Shown: positions 26,956 to 36,416 of the stretch, piece by piece
Position numbering within the stretch: position 1 is the first letter of the stretch
Layout of the letters: every line of letters begins with the position of its first letter
Assembly: GCA_016871755.1 (NCBI GenBank)
Contig: VHCJ01000022.1
Coordinates: 1-50,525, forward strand
Length of the DNA: 50,525 bases
Reading direction: 5' to 3'
Source: Verrucomicrobiota bacterium
Lineage (GTDB): Bacteria; Verrucomicrobiota; Verrucomicrobiia; Opitutales; Opitutaceae
Program-made: the position numbers and the translations under genes
Notes under the pieces: model-generated
Database searches by the model: none
Told to the model about the DNA's origin: nothing
The model's input: the letters and a program-made list of their open reading frames with translations, nothing else

Positions 26956-29319
26956 TCAGTCGCGCACCTTGAGCGCACTGACGAGATCGATCTCGCGGAT
27001 CCGCCGCGCCGCGACTGCGAGGGAGACGACGGTGGCGACGGTGACGACGCTGGCGGCGAAGCTGTAGTTGAAAGACGTGAGCACCAGCGGCAACCGCACC
27101 GTCTCGGTGTTGACGATCGTGAGCAGGCCCCGCGCAAGCCAGCCGCCGAGCCACAGACCAACGGGCACGGCGACCACGGTGACGAGCGTCAGTTCGCCGA
27201 CGAGCACGGCGCCGACCTCGCGCCGCGTGAATCCCAGGACCCGGAGCGTCGCCAGTTCGCGGGCGCGCTCCGAGAGCGAGATCCGGGCGCTGTTGTAGAC
27301 GATGCCGAACGCCACCAGCGTCGCAAAGAGCAGGTAGATCATCTGCAGCACGCCGATGCTCTCCGCGGTCGTCTTGCGGAAGCTGTCGCGCATCGCCTCC
27401 TTGACGACGACCGACGTGGCGCGGGGCGTCTCCTTCACCGCGGCGAGGAACTCCGCCCATTGCCCGCGATCCACCGCCACGTAGGCGCCGCTGATCTGGT
27501 CGCCCTCCAGCAGCAGGCGGTTCAACGCCGCGAGTTCCATGAACGCCGACACGCCGGCGAAGTCCTCCGCGAAGGCCGCGACCGGCACGAGCCGCTCGAC
27601 CCTCCGACCCTCCAGGGAACGCACCAGGACCTCGTCGCCAATCCGCACCCCGAGCACCTCGCCGAGCTTGGACGAGAGCACGATCCCGCGGGCTGGAAGC
27701 ACGATCTGGCGTAGTCCGGCGTCGAGCACCCGGCTGAGCCCGCCCTCGGCGCGGAGCCCGATGAGGTTGAGGCGGCGCGCAACCGGGCCGGAGACCAACT
27801 CGACCGGTGTGGCGCGGAACGGCTCGGTGGAGACGACGCCCGGCAGCGTGCGAAAATCGGCGAGGGCGCGGACCGGGCCCGGTTCGACGAGGGAGACGGC
27901 GACGGACTGTCGTTGCACGATGTCCCACTGGAAATCGAGCACGTAGGACACCCCGTCGCGAAACGCATTCGGGATGATGAGGATTGCGGTCGCGAGCGCG
28001 AGGGCGACGCCGGTGAGCAGCGCCTGCACCGGCTTGCGCTGGAGATTCCGCAGGGCCATGCGGAGTGACACGCCGACCCAGCGCCCCAGGCCGAGGCGCT
28101 CAACAAAGGAAGGCTTGAATTCCGCCGGCGGCTCCGGGCGCATCGCCTCGGCCGGCGGCAGCCGCATCGCCCGCCGGACCGCGCCCCACACGCCGACCAC
28201 CGCGGCCAGCGCGCTGGCGGCGGCCGCCGCAAACAGCACGCCTGTCGCGAGCTCGAAGTGCAGGTCCGGGAAGCGGAAGAAGAGATGGTAGAGATCGACA
28301 AGCCGGTGGCCCAGCAGGATGCCCCCGATCACTCCGAGCACCGTGCCCACCGTCACGATCACGAGCGCGAACTTCAGGTAATGCAGGCCAATCTCGCGCC
28401 GCCCGAAGCCGCACGCCTTCAGCATCGCGATCTGCTCGCGCTGCAGCGTGATCAGCCGGCTCATCACCGCGTGGGTCATGAACGCCCCGACCGCGAGGAA
28501 CACGATCGGGAAGCCCACCGCGAGCCCGAGCAGCACGCGGATTTCGTCGTCGACCCGGACATCGGACGCGTGATGCCGCCGCCCGTAGGCGCGCAGCCCG
28601 CCGTAGGGCATGAGCAGCCGGTCGAGTTCGGCGATGACCGCGCGATCCGATGCGCCCGGCTCGAGCGCGACGGACACCTGGTTGAACGCGCCCTCCATGC
28701 TGAACGCCTCGGCCAGCTCCTGGTAATTCATCCAGACCACGGCGAACGTACGGTTGTCGGGCAGCGCTGCGCCCGGCGGGGCCTCGAAGACGAACTCCGG
28801 CGACAGCACGATGCCGGCGATGCGCAGTGGCACCTTGCGACCGTTGAGGATCGCCGCCAGCTCATCGCCCGGCCCCAGCCGGTGCACGTCGGCGAACGCC
28901 TCGCTGACGAGGATCTCGCCGCGGATGCCGGGATCGAGCAGCCGGCCCCGCCGCAGGTGCAGCCGGTTGAGCAACGGCTCGCCGCGCTCGGGCACGGTGC
29001 CGAACCACGCCATCACCGGTTCCGGCAGGCCCGCCAGATCAATCGTGACCATCCGGCCGACCGACGGCTGCACGGCCGCGACGCCGGGGATCTCCGCGAT
29101 GCGCCGCGCGACGTCGTCAGGAGCCCGCTTCAACCGCGCGAAGACATCCGCGAAGCGGTACTCCTCGTAGTAGCGTGCGCGCGCATTCTCCAGCGACACG
29201 ATCAGGCTGCGCGTCATCACCATCATCGTCAGCCCGCACGCCATCACCAACGAGACGGCGAGCGCCTGCGACTTCAACGCACGCAGGTCGCGGAGGAGTT
29301 TGCGGTCGAGAAGGGACAC
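26956..29319 (-). CDS. ABC transporter permease, FtsX/MacB-like with two FtsX domains
   Basis: A 787-residue inner-membrane permease with a GTG start ([29 protein letters not shown]). It shows the duplicated layout of large FtsX-type permeases: helix 1, a periplasmic MacB-like domain (about 45-255), a first three-helix FtsX block (about 265-400: [21 protein letters not shown], then [22 protein letters not shown]), a connecting cytoplasmic loop ([18 protein letters not shown]), a second helix and periplasmic domain (about 430-650), and a last FtsX block ([38 protein letters not shown]). It lies between its ATPase and adaptor genes. The MacB/LolCE-type mechanism suggests export or extraction rather than import; substrate unknown. 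Confidence 0.92.
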   Translation of the reverse strand: MSLLDRKLLRDLRALKSQALAVSLVMACGLTMMVMTRSLIVSLENARARYYEEYRFADVFARLKRAPDDVARRIAEIPGVAAVQPSVGRMVTIDLAGLPEPVMAWFGTVPERGEPLLNRLHLRRGRLLDPGIRGEILVSEAFADVHRLGPGDELAAILNGRKVPLRIAGIVLSPEFVFEAPPGAALPDNRTFAVVWMNYQELAEAFSMEGAFNQVSVALEPGASDRAVIAELDRLLMPYGGLRAYGRRHHASDVRVDDEIRVLLGLAVGFPIVFLAVGAFMTHAVMSRLITLQREQIAMLKACGFGRREIGLHYLKFALVIVTVGTVLGVIGGILLGHRLVDLYHLFFRFPDLHFELATGVLFAAAAASALAAVVGVWGAVRRAMRLPPAEAMRPEPPAEFKPSFVERLGLGRWVGVSLRMALRNLQRKPVQALLTGVALALATAILIIPNAFRDGVSYVLDFQWDIVQRQSVAVSLVEPGPVRALADFRTLPGVVSTEPFRATPVELVSGPVARRLNLIGLRAEGGLSRVLDAGLRQIVLPARGIVLSSKLGEVLGVRIGDEVLVRSLEGRRVERLVPVAAFAEDFAGVSAFMELAALNRLLLEGDQISGAYVAVDRGQWAEFLAAVKETPRATSVVVKEAMRDSFRKTTAESIGVLQMIYLLFATLVAFGIVYNSARISLSERARELATLRVLGFTRREVGAVLVGELTLVTVVAVPVGLWLGGWLARGLLTIVNTETVRLPLVLTSFNYSFAASVVTVATVVSLAVAARRIREIDLVSALKVRD

Positions 29320-29344
29320 GGGACGAGGGCGCGCGACGCGGACG

Positions 29345-30109
29345 TCACCACGCGAGCGTGCTCACGGACGCACGCTGCGCGTTGGCCTGCACGTGGACGA
29401 CGCGGCCATCGGACAGCGAGAAGACGCGGTCCGCCATCGCCGCCATCACGGCGTTGTGGGTGATGATCGCCGCCAGCGTGCCGAGTTCGCGGTTGATGCG
29501 CTCGATCGCCTCGAGCACGACGATGCCGGTGCGGACGTCGAGCGCGCCGGTCGGTTCGTCGCACAGCAGCACCCGCGGCCGCTTGGCGATCGCGCGCGCG
29601 ATGGCGACCCGCTGCTGCTCGCCGCCGGAAAGCTGCGCCGGAAAGTGATCCAGACGAGCCCCCAGCCCCACCAGCCGCAGGGCTTCTTCCGGCGGAATCG
29701 GATCGCTGGCCAGTTCGCCGATGAGTCCGACATTCTCCCGCGCCGTCAGGCTTGGGATCAGATTGTAGGCTTGGAAGACGAAGCCGACCTCGCCGCGCCG
29801 GTACTGGGTCAGCGCCTCCTCGTCAGCGGCACCCAAATCCCAGCCGCGGTAGAGGAGGGTGCCCGCGGTGGGTGTATCCAAGCCGCCAAGCAAGTTAAGC
29901 AGCGTGGATTTGCCGCTGCCGGAAGGCCCCAGCAGCACGACCAACTCGCCCTGCCGGAAATCGAGGTCGACGCCAGCGAGCGCGTGCACCGCGGCCTCCC
30001 CCGCGCCGTACGTCTTCGAGAGCCCGCGCACGTGGAACACCACCTCGCCCCGCGCCGGATCGGGCGGGACAGCGGACAAGGCAGCGGGCGGTTGGGCAGC
30101 GGCGTTCAT
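29345..30109 (-). CDS. ABC transporter ATP-binding protein, MacB/LolD-like
   Basis: A 254-residue ATPase from ATG 30109 ([11 protein letters not shown]); a GTG eight codons upstream is an alternative. Landmarks: [20 protein letters not shown], Walker [32 protein letters not shown] with the Q-loop Gln, signature [19 protein letters not shown], Walker [13 protein letters not shown] and H-loop ITHN. These are typical of the MacB/LolD/FtsE group. Its stop is 25 bases before the permease start, giving the operon order ATPase-permease-adaptor. Confidence 0.95.
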   Translation of the reverse strand: MNAAAQPPAALSAVPPDPARGEVVFHVRGLSKTYGAGEAAVHALAGVDLDFRQGELVVLLGPSGSGKSTLLNLLGGLDTPTAGTLLYRGWDLGAADEEALTQYRRGEVGFVFQAYNLIPSLTARENVGLIGELASDPIPPEEALRLVGLGARLDHFPAQLSGGEQQRVAIARAIAKRPRVLLCDEPTGALDVRTGIVVLEAIERINRELGTLAAIITHNAVMAAMADRVFSLSDGRVVHVQANAQRASVSTLAW

Positions 30110-30295
30110 CAGAAACGGCAGGAAAAGAGGCACCCTAAGCCGCTTCGGTCGCAGTCACAACGTCCATTCACGTCGCCCGGCGGCGGGCGACAACCGACAC
30201 GCTCCCGGCGGGCCCGTGGTGGACAGCGCTCACCGACTCCTCCCGCCTTGCGATCCACCCAGGCCCAACGAACGGCCCCGCGGGACGGCCGGCGG

Positions 30296-31222
30296 TTACG
30301 GCTTGGCCGGGCGCGCGGTCGGCTTGAACTCGGGCGTGGGGAGGGAAATCGCCGGGGGCGGCCCGATCGCCGGTGTCAGCGGAACCACGGAAGGGAGGGC
30401 GACCGAGGCGGCAGGGCGGACGCGGACCGGAGCCGGGGCCGCGGGGGCGGCGACGGCGGGCGGAGGCGGCCGACCCTCGGCGACATCGACCCACTCCTTC
30501 ACTGCACGGCTGTCGAGTTCGCGCTCCAGTTCGGCGACCCGTGCCTCGCCGCGCTGCAGCCAGTCGGGCCGCTTGGCGGCTTGGATCCGGGCCCGGACCT
30601 GCGCTTCGCCGGCGTTCTGGATTCCGGCGCGCCGGGCGAGGATGAGCCACGCCAAGGCCTCGGCGTAGTCACGCTTCACCCCGCGCCCGCTCGCGTAAGC
30701 GGCGCCGAGATTGAAGAACGCCTCGCCGACGCGGCCCGCGGCGGCGGCGCGGTAGTAGCCCAAAGCCCGCTTGGAGTCCTTGGGTAGCGCGGTGCCGTCA
30801 TCCATGAGCTTGCCCAGACGGAACGCCGCGGAAGGTTCGCCCAGATCGGCCGCCCGCCGGAGAAACACAATGCCGGTAGCCTCATCCTTCGCGACCTGGT
30901 CCCCGAGGACCAGCGCCTCGCCATAGCGAAACATCGCCCGCGGATTCCCAGCCTTCGCCGCCGCCGCCAACTCCGACGGCGACGCCCACACGTCGCCCCC
31001 GCCCGCGCCGCCCGTGCGCGAGATCAACTGTGGAGCCTGTGTTTCCGGCTCCGCGGTCCGGGAACCGCCCGCCGCGACCCATGCCCCTCCACCCACCGCG
31101 AAGATCGCGGCCGCAAGGACACGGCGGATCCCATCGCCCCGCCGCAGCGGGGAAACCCGCCGGTCTGAATGGCAAGCGACACCCTCCGCGCGAGCATCGT
31201 CCGCTTGAGGAAGTGGTTTCAT
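30296..31222 (-). CDS. Sel1-like repeat membrane protein
   Basis: A 308-residue protein from ATG 31222 (MKPLPQADD), chosen because AAGG lies about nine bases upstream; an ATG at 31240 is possible. A membrane helix (RRVLAAAIFAVGGGAWVAAGG, about 33-53) is followed by three to four Sel1/TPR-like repeats: NPRAMFRYGEALVLGDQVAKD, EPSAAFRLGKLMDDGTALPKD, VGEAFFNLGAAYASGRGVKRD and an AEALAWLILARRAG repeat. The C-terminal 70 residues are Pro/Ala-rich and probably disordered. Sel1 proteins scaffold protein-protein contacts, often at the envelope. It lies 186 bases upstream of the ABC ATPase and might be transcribed with it; no function is evident. Confidence 0.82.
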   Translation of the reverse strand: MKPLPQADDARAEGVACHSDRRVSPLRRGDGIRRVLAAAIFAVGGGAWVAAGGSRTAEPETQAPQLISRTGGAGGGDVWASPSELAAAAKAGNPRAMFRYGEALVLGDQVAKDEATGIVFLRRAADLGEPSAAFRLGKLMDDGTALPKDSKRALGYYRAAAAGRVGEAFFNLGAAYASGRGVKRDYAEALAWLILARRAGIQNAGEAQVRARIQAAKRPDWLQRGEARVAELERELDSRAVKEWVDVAEGRPPPPAVAAPAAPAPVRVRPAASVALPSVVPLTPAIGPPPAISLPTPEFKPTARPAKP

Positions 31223-31416
31223 GACATTGCCTTGGTCCATGGCTGGCGCCCTGATGTTCCGGCCAAAGACCCTCGGCGTCAACGCGCTCGGCAGCCGGAG
31301 TCGGCTGCGCCCTCACCGAAGCTCAAGCGCTTCCTCCCGCAGCCCGCCCGCGCCATCAAGCCGGTGCCGAATGCCCGCAGGACGGCGCGGCGCCGGATCC
31401 ACCGATCCCGCGCGGG

Positions 31417-32994
31417 TCAGCGGACGAGATAGACCTCCACCAAACCCACGCCCTCCACGGCGGTGCCGGCGCCTTGGAGCGAGACGGTGTAGTTGCCGGC
31501 CGGGAGCTGCAGAAAGACCGCCGCGTCTCGCGCCCCGGGCTCGAGCGGGATCGCCCCCAGCTTGGTGGATGCGACGGCGGCGAGGGAGGCCTTGGGATCC
31601 TGATCCCACTCATCGTTCTCGGCGACGAGCTCCGCCGCGCCGCCTGCGGTCAGCCGGTGGACCCGGATGACGGGATTGGCGAGCGGCTCGCGAATGCCGA
31701 AACCGGCCAACGCCGGACCCAGCCCGCGCACCAGCACCATCGCCGGCTCGACAGTGGCAAGGCTGAAGCCGGCGATGAGCGTACCCTCGCCGGGGCGCAC
31801 GAGACCCCGGGTGGAGACATTGCGCAGGCGCTCGCCGTAGACCTCGACGAGCTGGACGGGGAGATCGTTCGGCCGGGTGGACCCGGACGAAGCGTTCACG
31901 GTGAAGGCGCCCTCGGTGACGTTGACCAACGTGGCGGCGTCGCGCCCGGATTCCGGCAACGCGAACGCCCCCCGCGCCGCGGCGGCGGCGCGGACCTGGG
32001 CGGCGGCGGGACCGAGGCCCCAGTCATCGTTCGCCGCGAGAAATCCGCCTCCGGAACGGAAGACCTCGAGCCGCGGATCCGGCGCGCACCGATCGGCGGC
32101 GAGCCCGAAGGCCGCGAGCGCCGGGCCGGCTGAGCGCACCAGCACGCTCTGGCTCGCGCCGTCGCTGAGCACGAAACCGGCGATGAGCACACGTTCGCCC
32201 GATCCGGACAGACCCCGGGTGGACACGTTGACCAAGCCCGACGCCGGACCCGACGCCTCGCTACGCATGGTCTGCGCCTTGAGAAAGCCCTCCAGCCCGA
32301 GCCGGGCGCCGAGCCGGCGGCCCCCGTAGTCATCCACGGGGACGTGGATGCCGCCGTAGATCCGCGACTGCCCTGCCTGATCGGCCGCGTCGTAGTACGT
32401 GGCCCACTGCAGCGCCAGCTCCTCGGTCGGCCCCCGCTCAAAGAGCAGGAACGTGTCGCGGGGGAAACGCTTCTCGGAGAGCCCGCCCGGGTAGAAGGGC
32501 GAACCGAACCACAGCGTCATGACCTCGGCAGCGGTACGGCTGAACGTGCTGTGGCCCGAGACGTAGCCTGGGAACGCCGGGGAAACGAACGTCTTCATCT
32601 GGTACGGCACCCAGCTCTCGGCGAGGACCCAGTCGACCCCGCCGACCTGGCTCAGCGGATCGGCCGGGTTGCCGCGCCATGCCCGCACCACGATCTTGTC
32701 GACGACGGCCTCGACGGTGTCGCGTCGCTGGGAAACGACGGCGTGACGGCCGCCGGGCGCGACCGACTGGGGGGTGGTGAGCTCGATGAGATCGGGGATG
32801 AGCGGGAATCCATTCGGGTGATACCGCTTCGCGGACGGATCGGACGACTGCCCGAGCCCGGCGAGGTGGCGGATCATCGAGATCGGACGGGCCCCATCGT
32901 ACTGACGCTTCAGTCCCCACGCCGCGCAGGCGGCGTCGTGGAGCGAGCCGTTGAGTGCAAAGTAGCCCCGCACGTCCCACTCGAGGCGGGACAA
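31417..32994 (-). CDS. 3' part of a split vanadium-haloperoxidase-like gene (PAP2 catalytic domain plus two IAGF domains)
   Basis: This open frame continues the upstream gene (32910-36125) in another frame and has no plausible start of its own; the first possible start, a TTG, lies in the middle of the conserved LSRLEWDVRGYFALNGSLHDA segment. All three PAP2/vanadate-binding motifs are here: KRQYDGARP, FPGYVSGHSTFS and SRIYGGIH. After the catalytic domain come two copies of a domain common in Verrucomicrobiota, starting NVSTRGLSGSGERVLIAGF and NVSTRGLVRPGEGTLIAGF, each ending in VEVY. The protein would be exported and oxidise halides or act as a phosphatase. Whether a functional product is made depends on the frameshift near 33007-33011. 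Confidence 0.85.
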   Translation of the reverse strand: MSRLEWDVRGYFALNGSLHDAACAAWGLKRQYDGARPISMIRHLAGLGQSSDPSAKRYHPNGFPLIPDLIELTTPQSVAPGGRHAVVSQRRDTVEAVVDKIVVRAWRGNPADPLSQVGGVDWVLAESWVPYQMKTFVSPAFPGYVSGHSTFSRTAAEVMTLWFGSPFYPGGLSEKRFPRDTFLLFERGPTEELALQWATYYDAADQAGQSRIYGGIHVPVDDYGGRRLGARLGLEGFLKAQTMRSEASGPASGLVNVSTRGLSGSGERVLIAGFVLSDGASQSVLVRSAGPALAAFGLAADRCAPDPRLEVFRSGGGFLAANDDWGLGPAAAQVRAAAAARGAFALPESGRDAATLVNVTEGAFTVNASSGSTRPNDLPVQLVEVYGERLRNVSTRGLVRPGEGTLIAGFSLATVEPAMVLVRGLGPALAGFGIREPLANPVIRVHRLTAGGAAELVAENDEWDQDPKASLAAVASTKLGAIPLEPGARDAAVFLQLPAGNYTVSLQGAGTAVEGVGLVEVYLVR

Positions 32995-35900
32995 TTCCGG
33001 ACCTGGCCCCCGAGGAAGCGCCGGGCGGCGGGATGCTCGTTCACCTGATTGAAGATGACGTTCCAGTGGCCCGGCGGCGTCTCGGAGTCGGGACCGTCCG
33101 CCCAGTACTCAGCGAGCACGCGGAAGTAATCGGCCTGATTGACGCGGTTGGCGGCGTAGGGCTGCCCGGTGGCGGGATTGCGCGCGTGACCGATGCCGGC
33201 GTCCGTACCGAGCGGGTTGTTCAACCGTGCCCCCGGGGAGATGTCGATCCGCGGCGCGGTCGCGGGATCGAGCAACGACGAGCGCCGGATCACCTCAACA
33301 GCGTCACTGACGTACGTTTTGGAACCGGCGCCGCCCAACTGCGGCGGCGGGCCCGGGTCGAGGTAGAACGTGGCGGGGCCGGTCTTCACCAGTGCGAAGG
33401 TGGTGGTGAGGCCCGCGTTCACGCCGACGAACGACTGCAGCCCGCTCGGCTCGATGATGCCGTTCTGCGTGACGGAGAATTCAAGGAACAACGGCTGCCA
33501 GCGGTTCGGATCGGCTATCACGGTCCCGGGGATGCCGACGATCATCGGCTCATTGACGGAACGATAGCCGGTGGCGTCGGCGTAGCGACCCGCCTCGTTG
33601 GCGCCGTCGTTGCGCGTCGCAGCGAGGACGGCGGCGCCGATCCGGTTGCCGACCGCCGCCGGGGAATCGCCGGTCGTCGTGGAGTCGGACGCGTCGAAGC
33701 CCGCGAGCTCCATCAACCACCGTGCTCCCAGCGTGGTCCGGGCCGCGCCCGGGCTGGCGGCGAAACGCGTCGTGATGATGCGGTACGCCGCGTGACTCAT
33801 CGCCCGCGCCTGCGCGGCCTCGCGCTCGCCCGCGCCGGCGCCCCAGCGCCCGGTCTCGCGGTGGAAGGCGGGCTGCACGGAGCGCCACGCCTCGGGCTCG
33901 TAGGCCCAGAAGGCGTCCCAGAGTGCGGCGGAGAGATGGTACAGGTTGCGCGCGTGCACCGGCGGGTTCGGACGGTCGCGGCGGATGCCGTCGAGCAGCG
34001 CCTCGTTCCACCACCGCGCGATCGAGCGGGAGGCGAGATCGGCCGTCACCCGCACCTCCACCGTCACGCTCTGCGCCGTGCCCGCCGGGCTGTTGGCCAC
34101 GGCTTGGTAGCGGCCTGCATCCGAAGGATGGATACGCTCCAGCACGAGCGTCGGGCCGTTCTCCCCGGCGAGGCGCACGCCATCGTGGAACCAGCTGAAC
34201 GCCAGCGCCGGCACGCCGGCGGCGACGACTATGAGCGTGACGGTGTCGCCCTTGCGGAACGTGCCGCCGGTGGGCTGCTGGGTGAAGCGCGGTGGCTCGT
34301 TGGTGGTGACGGAAGGCTCGAGCAGGGCGACGATCTGATTCGACGCGACGCCGGTGAGCGTCTGCGTCGCGCCGTTCGGCCAGGTCACGGCGACGCGTTC
34401 GACGACCGCGTTGGGGCCGAGGCCGAAATGCAGGAACGGCTCGCGCTGGCCGAGGTAGGCGTTGGTCGGCGCGTAGACCGCGGTCTGGGTCACGCCGCCG
34501 GCCGTCACCCGGACGACGGTGCCGTAGCCATCGCGGTTGGAGGCAGTGCCGCGGAAGGAGAACCGCAGCCAGCGGTTGCCGGCGGCGCTGGCGGGAGGAT
34601 CACTCCGGTAGAGGATCGGGTTGCCGTAGAGCGTCGTGATGAGCACGTCCTCGTCGCCGTCGTTGTCGAAATCGAGCACGGACATCCCGCGGCCGTACGT
34701 GCGGTCGGTGACGCCCCAAGCGAGGCCGGCCTCGTAGAAGCCGATCTCGTTCTGAAAGTAGAACAACGTGCGGTCGTTCTTGGCGTTGCGGATCGGGAAC
34801 GCGCGCGGGCCGGTGTACGGCGGTGACTCGAAGAAATACCCGTTGGTCACCATCAGATCGAGCCGCGCATCATTGTCCGCGTCGAAGAACGCGGCGCCCC
34901 AGCCCCAGCTGGAATCGAGTACGCCGAGGCGGCTGGCGACCTCCTCGAACTGGCGACTGCCGAGGTTGCGGTAGAGCCGGTTGCCGCCGAAGGGGATCCG
35001 GACCGTCTCGCCCGTGCCGAAGTCGAAGGAACTGACGAGGAAGTCGAGCCGCCCATCGCGATCGAAGTCGGCCACGGCGACGCCCATGCCGTTCTGGTCG
35101 GTGCCGACGCGGGCGGACTGCCGGCCCTCGGTGAAGGTGCCGTTGCCGTTGTTCCACCAGAACTGGCTCTTGCCGAAATCATTGACGAGCGAGAGATCGG
35201 GATAGCCGTCCTCATCGAAGTCGGCCCACGCGGAGGAGTAGCCGTGGATGACGGTGCCGAAGTACGGCTGCCGGACCCCGGCGGCGGCGGTGACGTTCTC
35301 GAAGTGGCCGGGCTGGGCGGCCCCGCGGTTGCGCAGCAGCACGGAGTAGCGGGCGTCATTGCCGGCGACGAGCACGCCCCACTCGGTGACGTGAACGTCG
35401 AGGTAGCCATCGCGGTCGAAGTCGACGAGCCCGATGCTCTGCCCCCGGTGGGGTTCACCCGGCACGGTGGCGTCGGCGCCGCGGGCGATGGCCTGTTCGG
35501 TGAAGCGGCCCGTGCCATCGTTCACGTAGAGGAAGTAGCGCGGCCCGTTGCGCGGGACCATGAAGACATCGGTGCGACCGGAGTTGGTGAAGTCACCGGC
35601 GGCGATTCCGCCGATGTCCACGGCGGATGCAAAGCCCCGCAGCACGCCCTCCTCGCGGAACGTGCCGTCGCGGTTGTTCATGAAGACGAGGCAGCGGCGC
35701 GGATTCTGGGAGAGGATCAGGTCGGTCCAGCCATCGCGGTCGAGATCGACCGCGCACGACGCGTAGCCTGAGGTATAGCGATCGAGTCCGGCCGGGAACG
35801 GCTCCTCGAACTCGGGTGGCGGAACGACGTGCAGTCCGGCGCCGGCGGCGACGTCGGTGAACGCGGCGCGGAGCGCGGGGGTGGGGCACAGCGCCAGCAG

Positions 35901-36125
35901 GACGAGGAGAAGCCAGCCCGCCACGACCCCGCGGACCAGCGCGGTCCTGGGTCCGACCCCATCGGAGAGCGGACCACCGACGACGGCGAAGACCCCGCCG
36001 ATGTCAGGGCTAGGACGCGGAAGCGGACGCGCACGCGCACGCAGAAGCAGACGCAGAAGCAGACGCGGGCCCGAGCCCGAGCGCGAGCGCGGGTCATGGC
36101 GCGGGTGCGGGTCGTCGGGATGCAT
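32910..36125 (-). CDS. 5' part of a split gene: FG-GAP repeats, ASPIC/UnbV, Ig-like and haloperoxidase N-terminal region
   Basis: About 1070 residues from an ATG at 36125; the start is uncertain. A hydrophobic signal-like stretch (GWLLLVLLALCPTPALRA) begins only about 70 codons later, so a GTG nearer to it may be used. Seven or so FG-GAP/VCBS units follow (DLDRDGWTDLILSQ, DFDRDGYLDVHVTEWG, DFDEDGYPDLSLVND, DFDRDGRLDFLVSS and others), then an ASPIC/UnbV domain (WLRFSFRGTASNRDGYGTVV, ending VAVTWPNGATQTLTGV), an Ig-like domain (RFTQQPTGGTFRKGDTVTL, ending DAGRYQAVANSPAGTA) and the helical N-terminal part of a vanadium haloperoxidase (RNLYHLSAALWDAFWAY). Homology is lost at RRFLGG; the reading continues in the frame of 31417-32994. 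One extra base in the G5 run (33007-33011 on the plus strand as C5) would restore LGGPGPELSRLEWD. Confidence 0.82.
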   Translation of the reverse strand: MHPDDPHPRHDPRSRSGSGPRLLLRLLLRARARPLPRPSPDIGGVFAVVGGPLSDGVGPRTALVRGVVAGWLLLVLLALCPTPALRAAFTDVAAGAGLHVVPPPEFEEPFPAGLDRYTSGYASCAVDLDRDGWTDLILSQNPRRCLVFMNNRDGTFREEGVLRGFASAVDIGGIAAGDFTNSGRTDVFMVPRNGPRYFLYVNDGTGRFTEQAIARGADATVPGEPHRGQSIGLVDFDRDGYLDVHVTEWGVLVAGNDARYSVLLRNRGAAQPGHFENVTAAAGVRQPYFGTVIHGYSSAWADFDEDGYPDLSLVNDFGKSQFWWNNGNGTFTEGRQSARVGTDQNGMGVAVADFDRDGRLDFLVSSFDFGTGETVRIPFGGNRLYRNLGSRQFEEVASRLGVLDSSWGWGAAFFDADNDARLDLMVTNGYFFESPPYTGPRAFPIRNAKNDRTLFYFQNEIGFYEAGLAWGVTDRTYGRGMSVLDFDNDGDEDVLITTLYGNPILYRSDPPASAAGNRWLRFSFRGTASNRDGYGTVVRVTAGGVTQTAVYAPTNAYLGQREPFLHFGLGPNAVVERVAVTWPNGATQTLTGVASNQIVALLEPSVTTNEPPRFTQQPTGGTFRKGDTVTLIVVAAGVPALAFSWFHDGVRLAGENGPTLVLERIHPSDAGRYQAVANSPAGTAQSVTVEVRVTADLASRSIARWWNEALLDGIRRDRPNPPVHARNLYHLSAALWDAFWAYEPEAWRSVQPAFHRETGRWGAGAGEREAAQARAMSHAAYRIITTRFAASPGAARTTLGARWLMELAGFDASDSTTTGDSPAAVGNRIGAAVLAATRNDGANEAGRYADATGYRSVNEPMIVGIPGTVIADPNRWQPLFLEFSVTQNGIIEPSGLQSFVGVNAGLTTTFALVKTGPATFYLDPGPPPQLGGAGSKTYVSDAVEVIRRSSLLDPATAPRIDISPGARLNNPLGTDAGIGHARNPATGQPYAANRVNQADYFRVLAEYWADGPDSETPPGHWNVIFNQVNEHPAARRFLGGQVRNCPASSGTCGATLHSTARSTTPPARRGD
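36013..36090. repeat. Imperfect hexanucleotide repeat inside the 5' end of the FG-GAP gene
   Basis: Thirteen consecutive six-base units of related sequence (GGACGC, GGAAGC, GCACGC, AGAAGC, AGACGC, GAGCCC, GAGCGC variants) without interruption, including a 12-base block repeated exactly at 36039-36050 and 36051-36062. On the minus strand it would encode an Arg/Leu/Pro/Ser-rich stretch before the signal peptide, which argues that the true start lies downstream of it. Confidence 0.7.
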
Positions 36126-36416
36126 CGACGCGACGCACCCCCCGCAACCCCTGCGGATTACGACCCGCCAGCGCCGCCCGGGATTACCAAGCCGGGCCCG
36201 GAGCGGACGCTCCGCTTGTACTGACGATGCGGATACGCTGGGCGCTGGATCCATGGCGATCGGACCGGGATGGGGTTCGAAGTCCATGGAGATGAACCCC
36301 GACACCGCCACCGCCCTCGCCCTCGCCCTCGCCCTCGCCCTCGCCACCGCCCTCGCCCTCGCCACCGCCGGCGACGGCGACGCGAGCGGCGAGGACGGCG
36401 GGGGCGGGCCGGCGCC
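36126..36416. other. Intergenic region between recA and the FG-GAP gene
   Basis: A 291-bp stretch with no gene. Its right part is the hexamer array at 36307-36366; the remainder shows no recognisable terminator or promoter. Confidence 0.5.
36307..36366. repeat. Hexanucleotide tandem repeat (GCCCTC/GCCACC) downstream of recA
   Basis: Ten in-phase six-base units: GCCACC, five GCCCTC, GCCACC, two GCCCTC, GCCACC. The five central copies are perfect (36313-36342). It begins 50 bases after the recA stop codon (reading minus) and before the FG-GAP/haloperoxidase gene. Copy number may vary between strains. Confidence 0.9.

Noticed and set aside
30029-30040. A second parS-like sequence (CACGTGGAACAC)
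   Set aside because: Only one half-site matches; the other half (GCCCGCG) breaks the palindrome, and the sequence codes for part of the ABC ATPase.
36260-36300. tRNA-like T-loop (GGTTCGAAGTCC) near the hexamer repeat
   Set aside because: No anticodon stem, D-arm or acceptor stem can be drawn around it.
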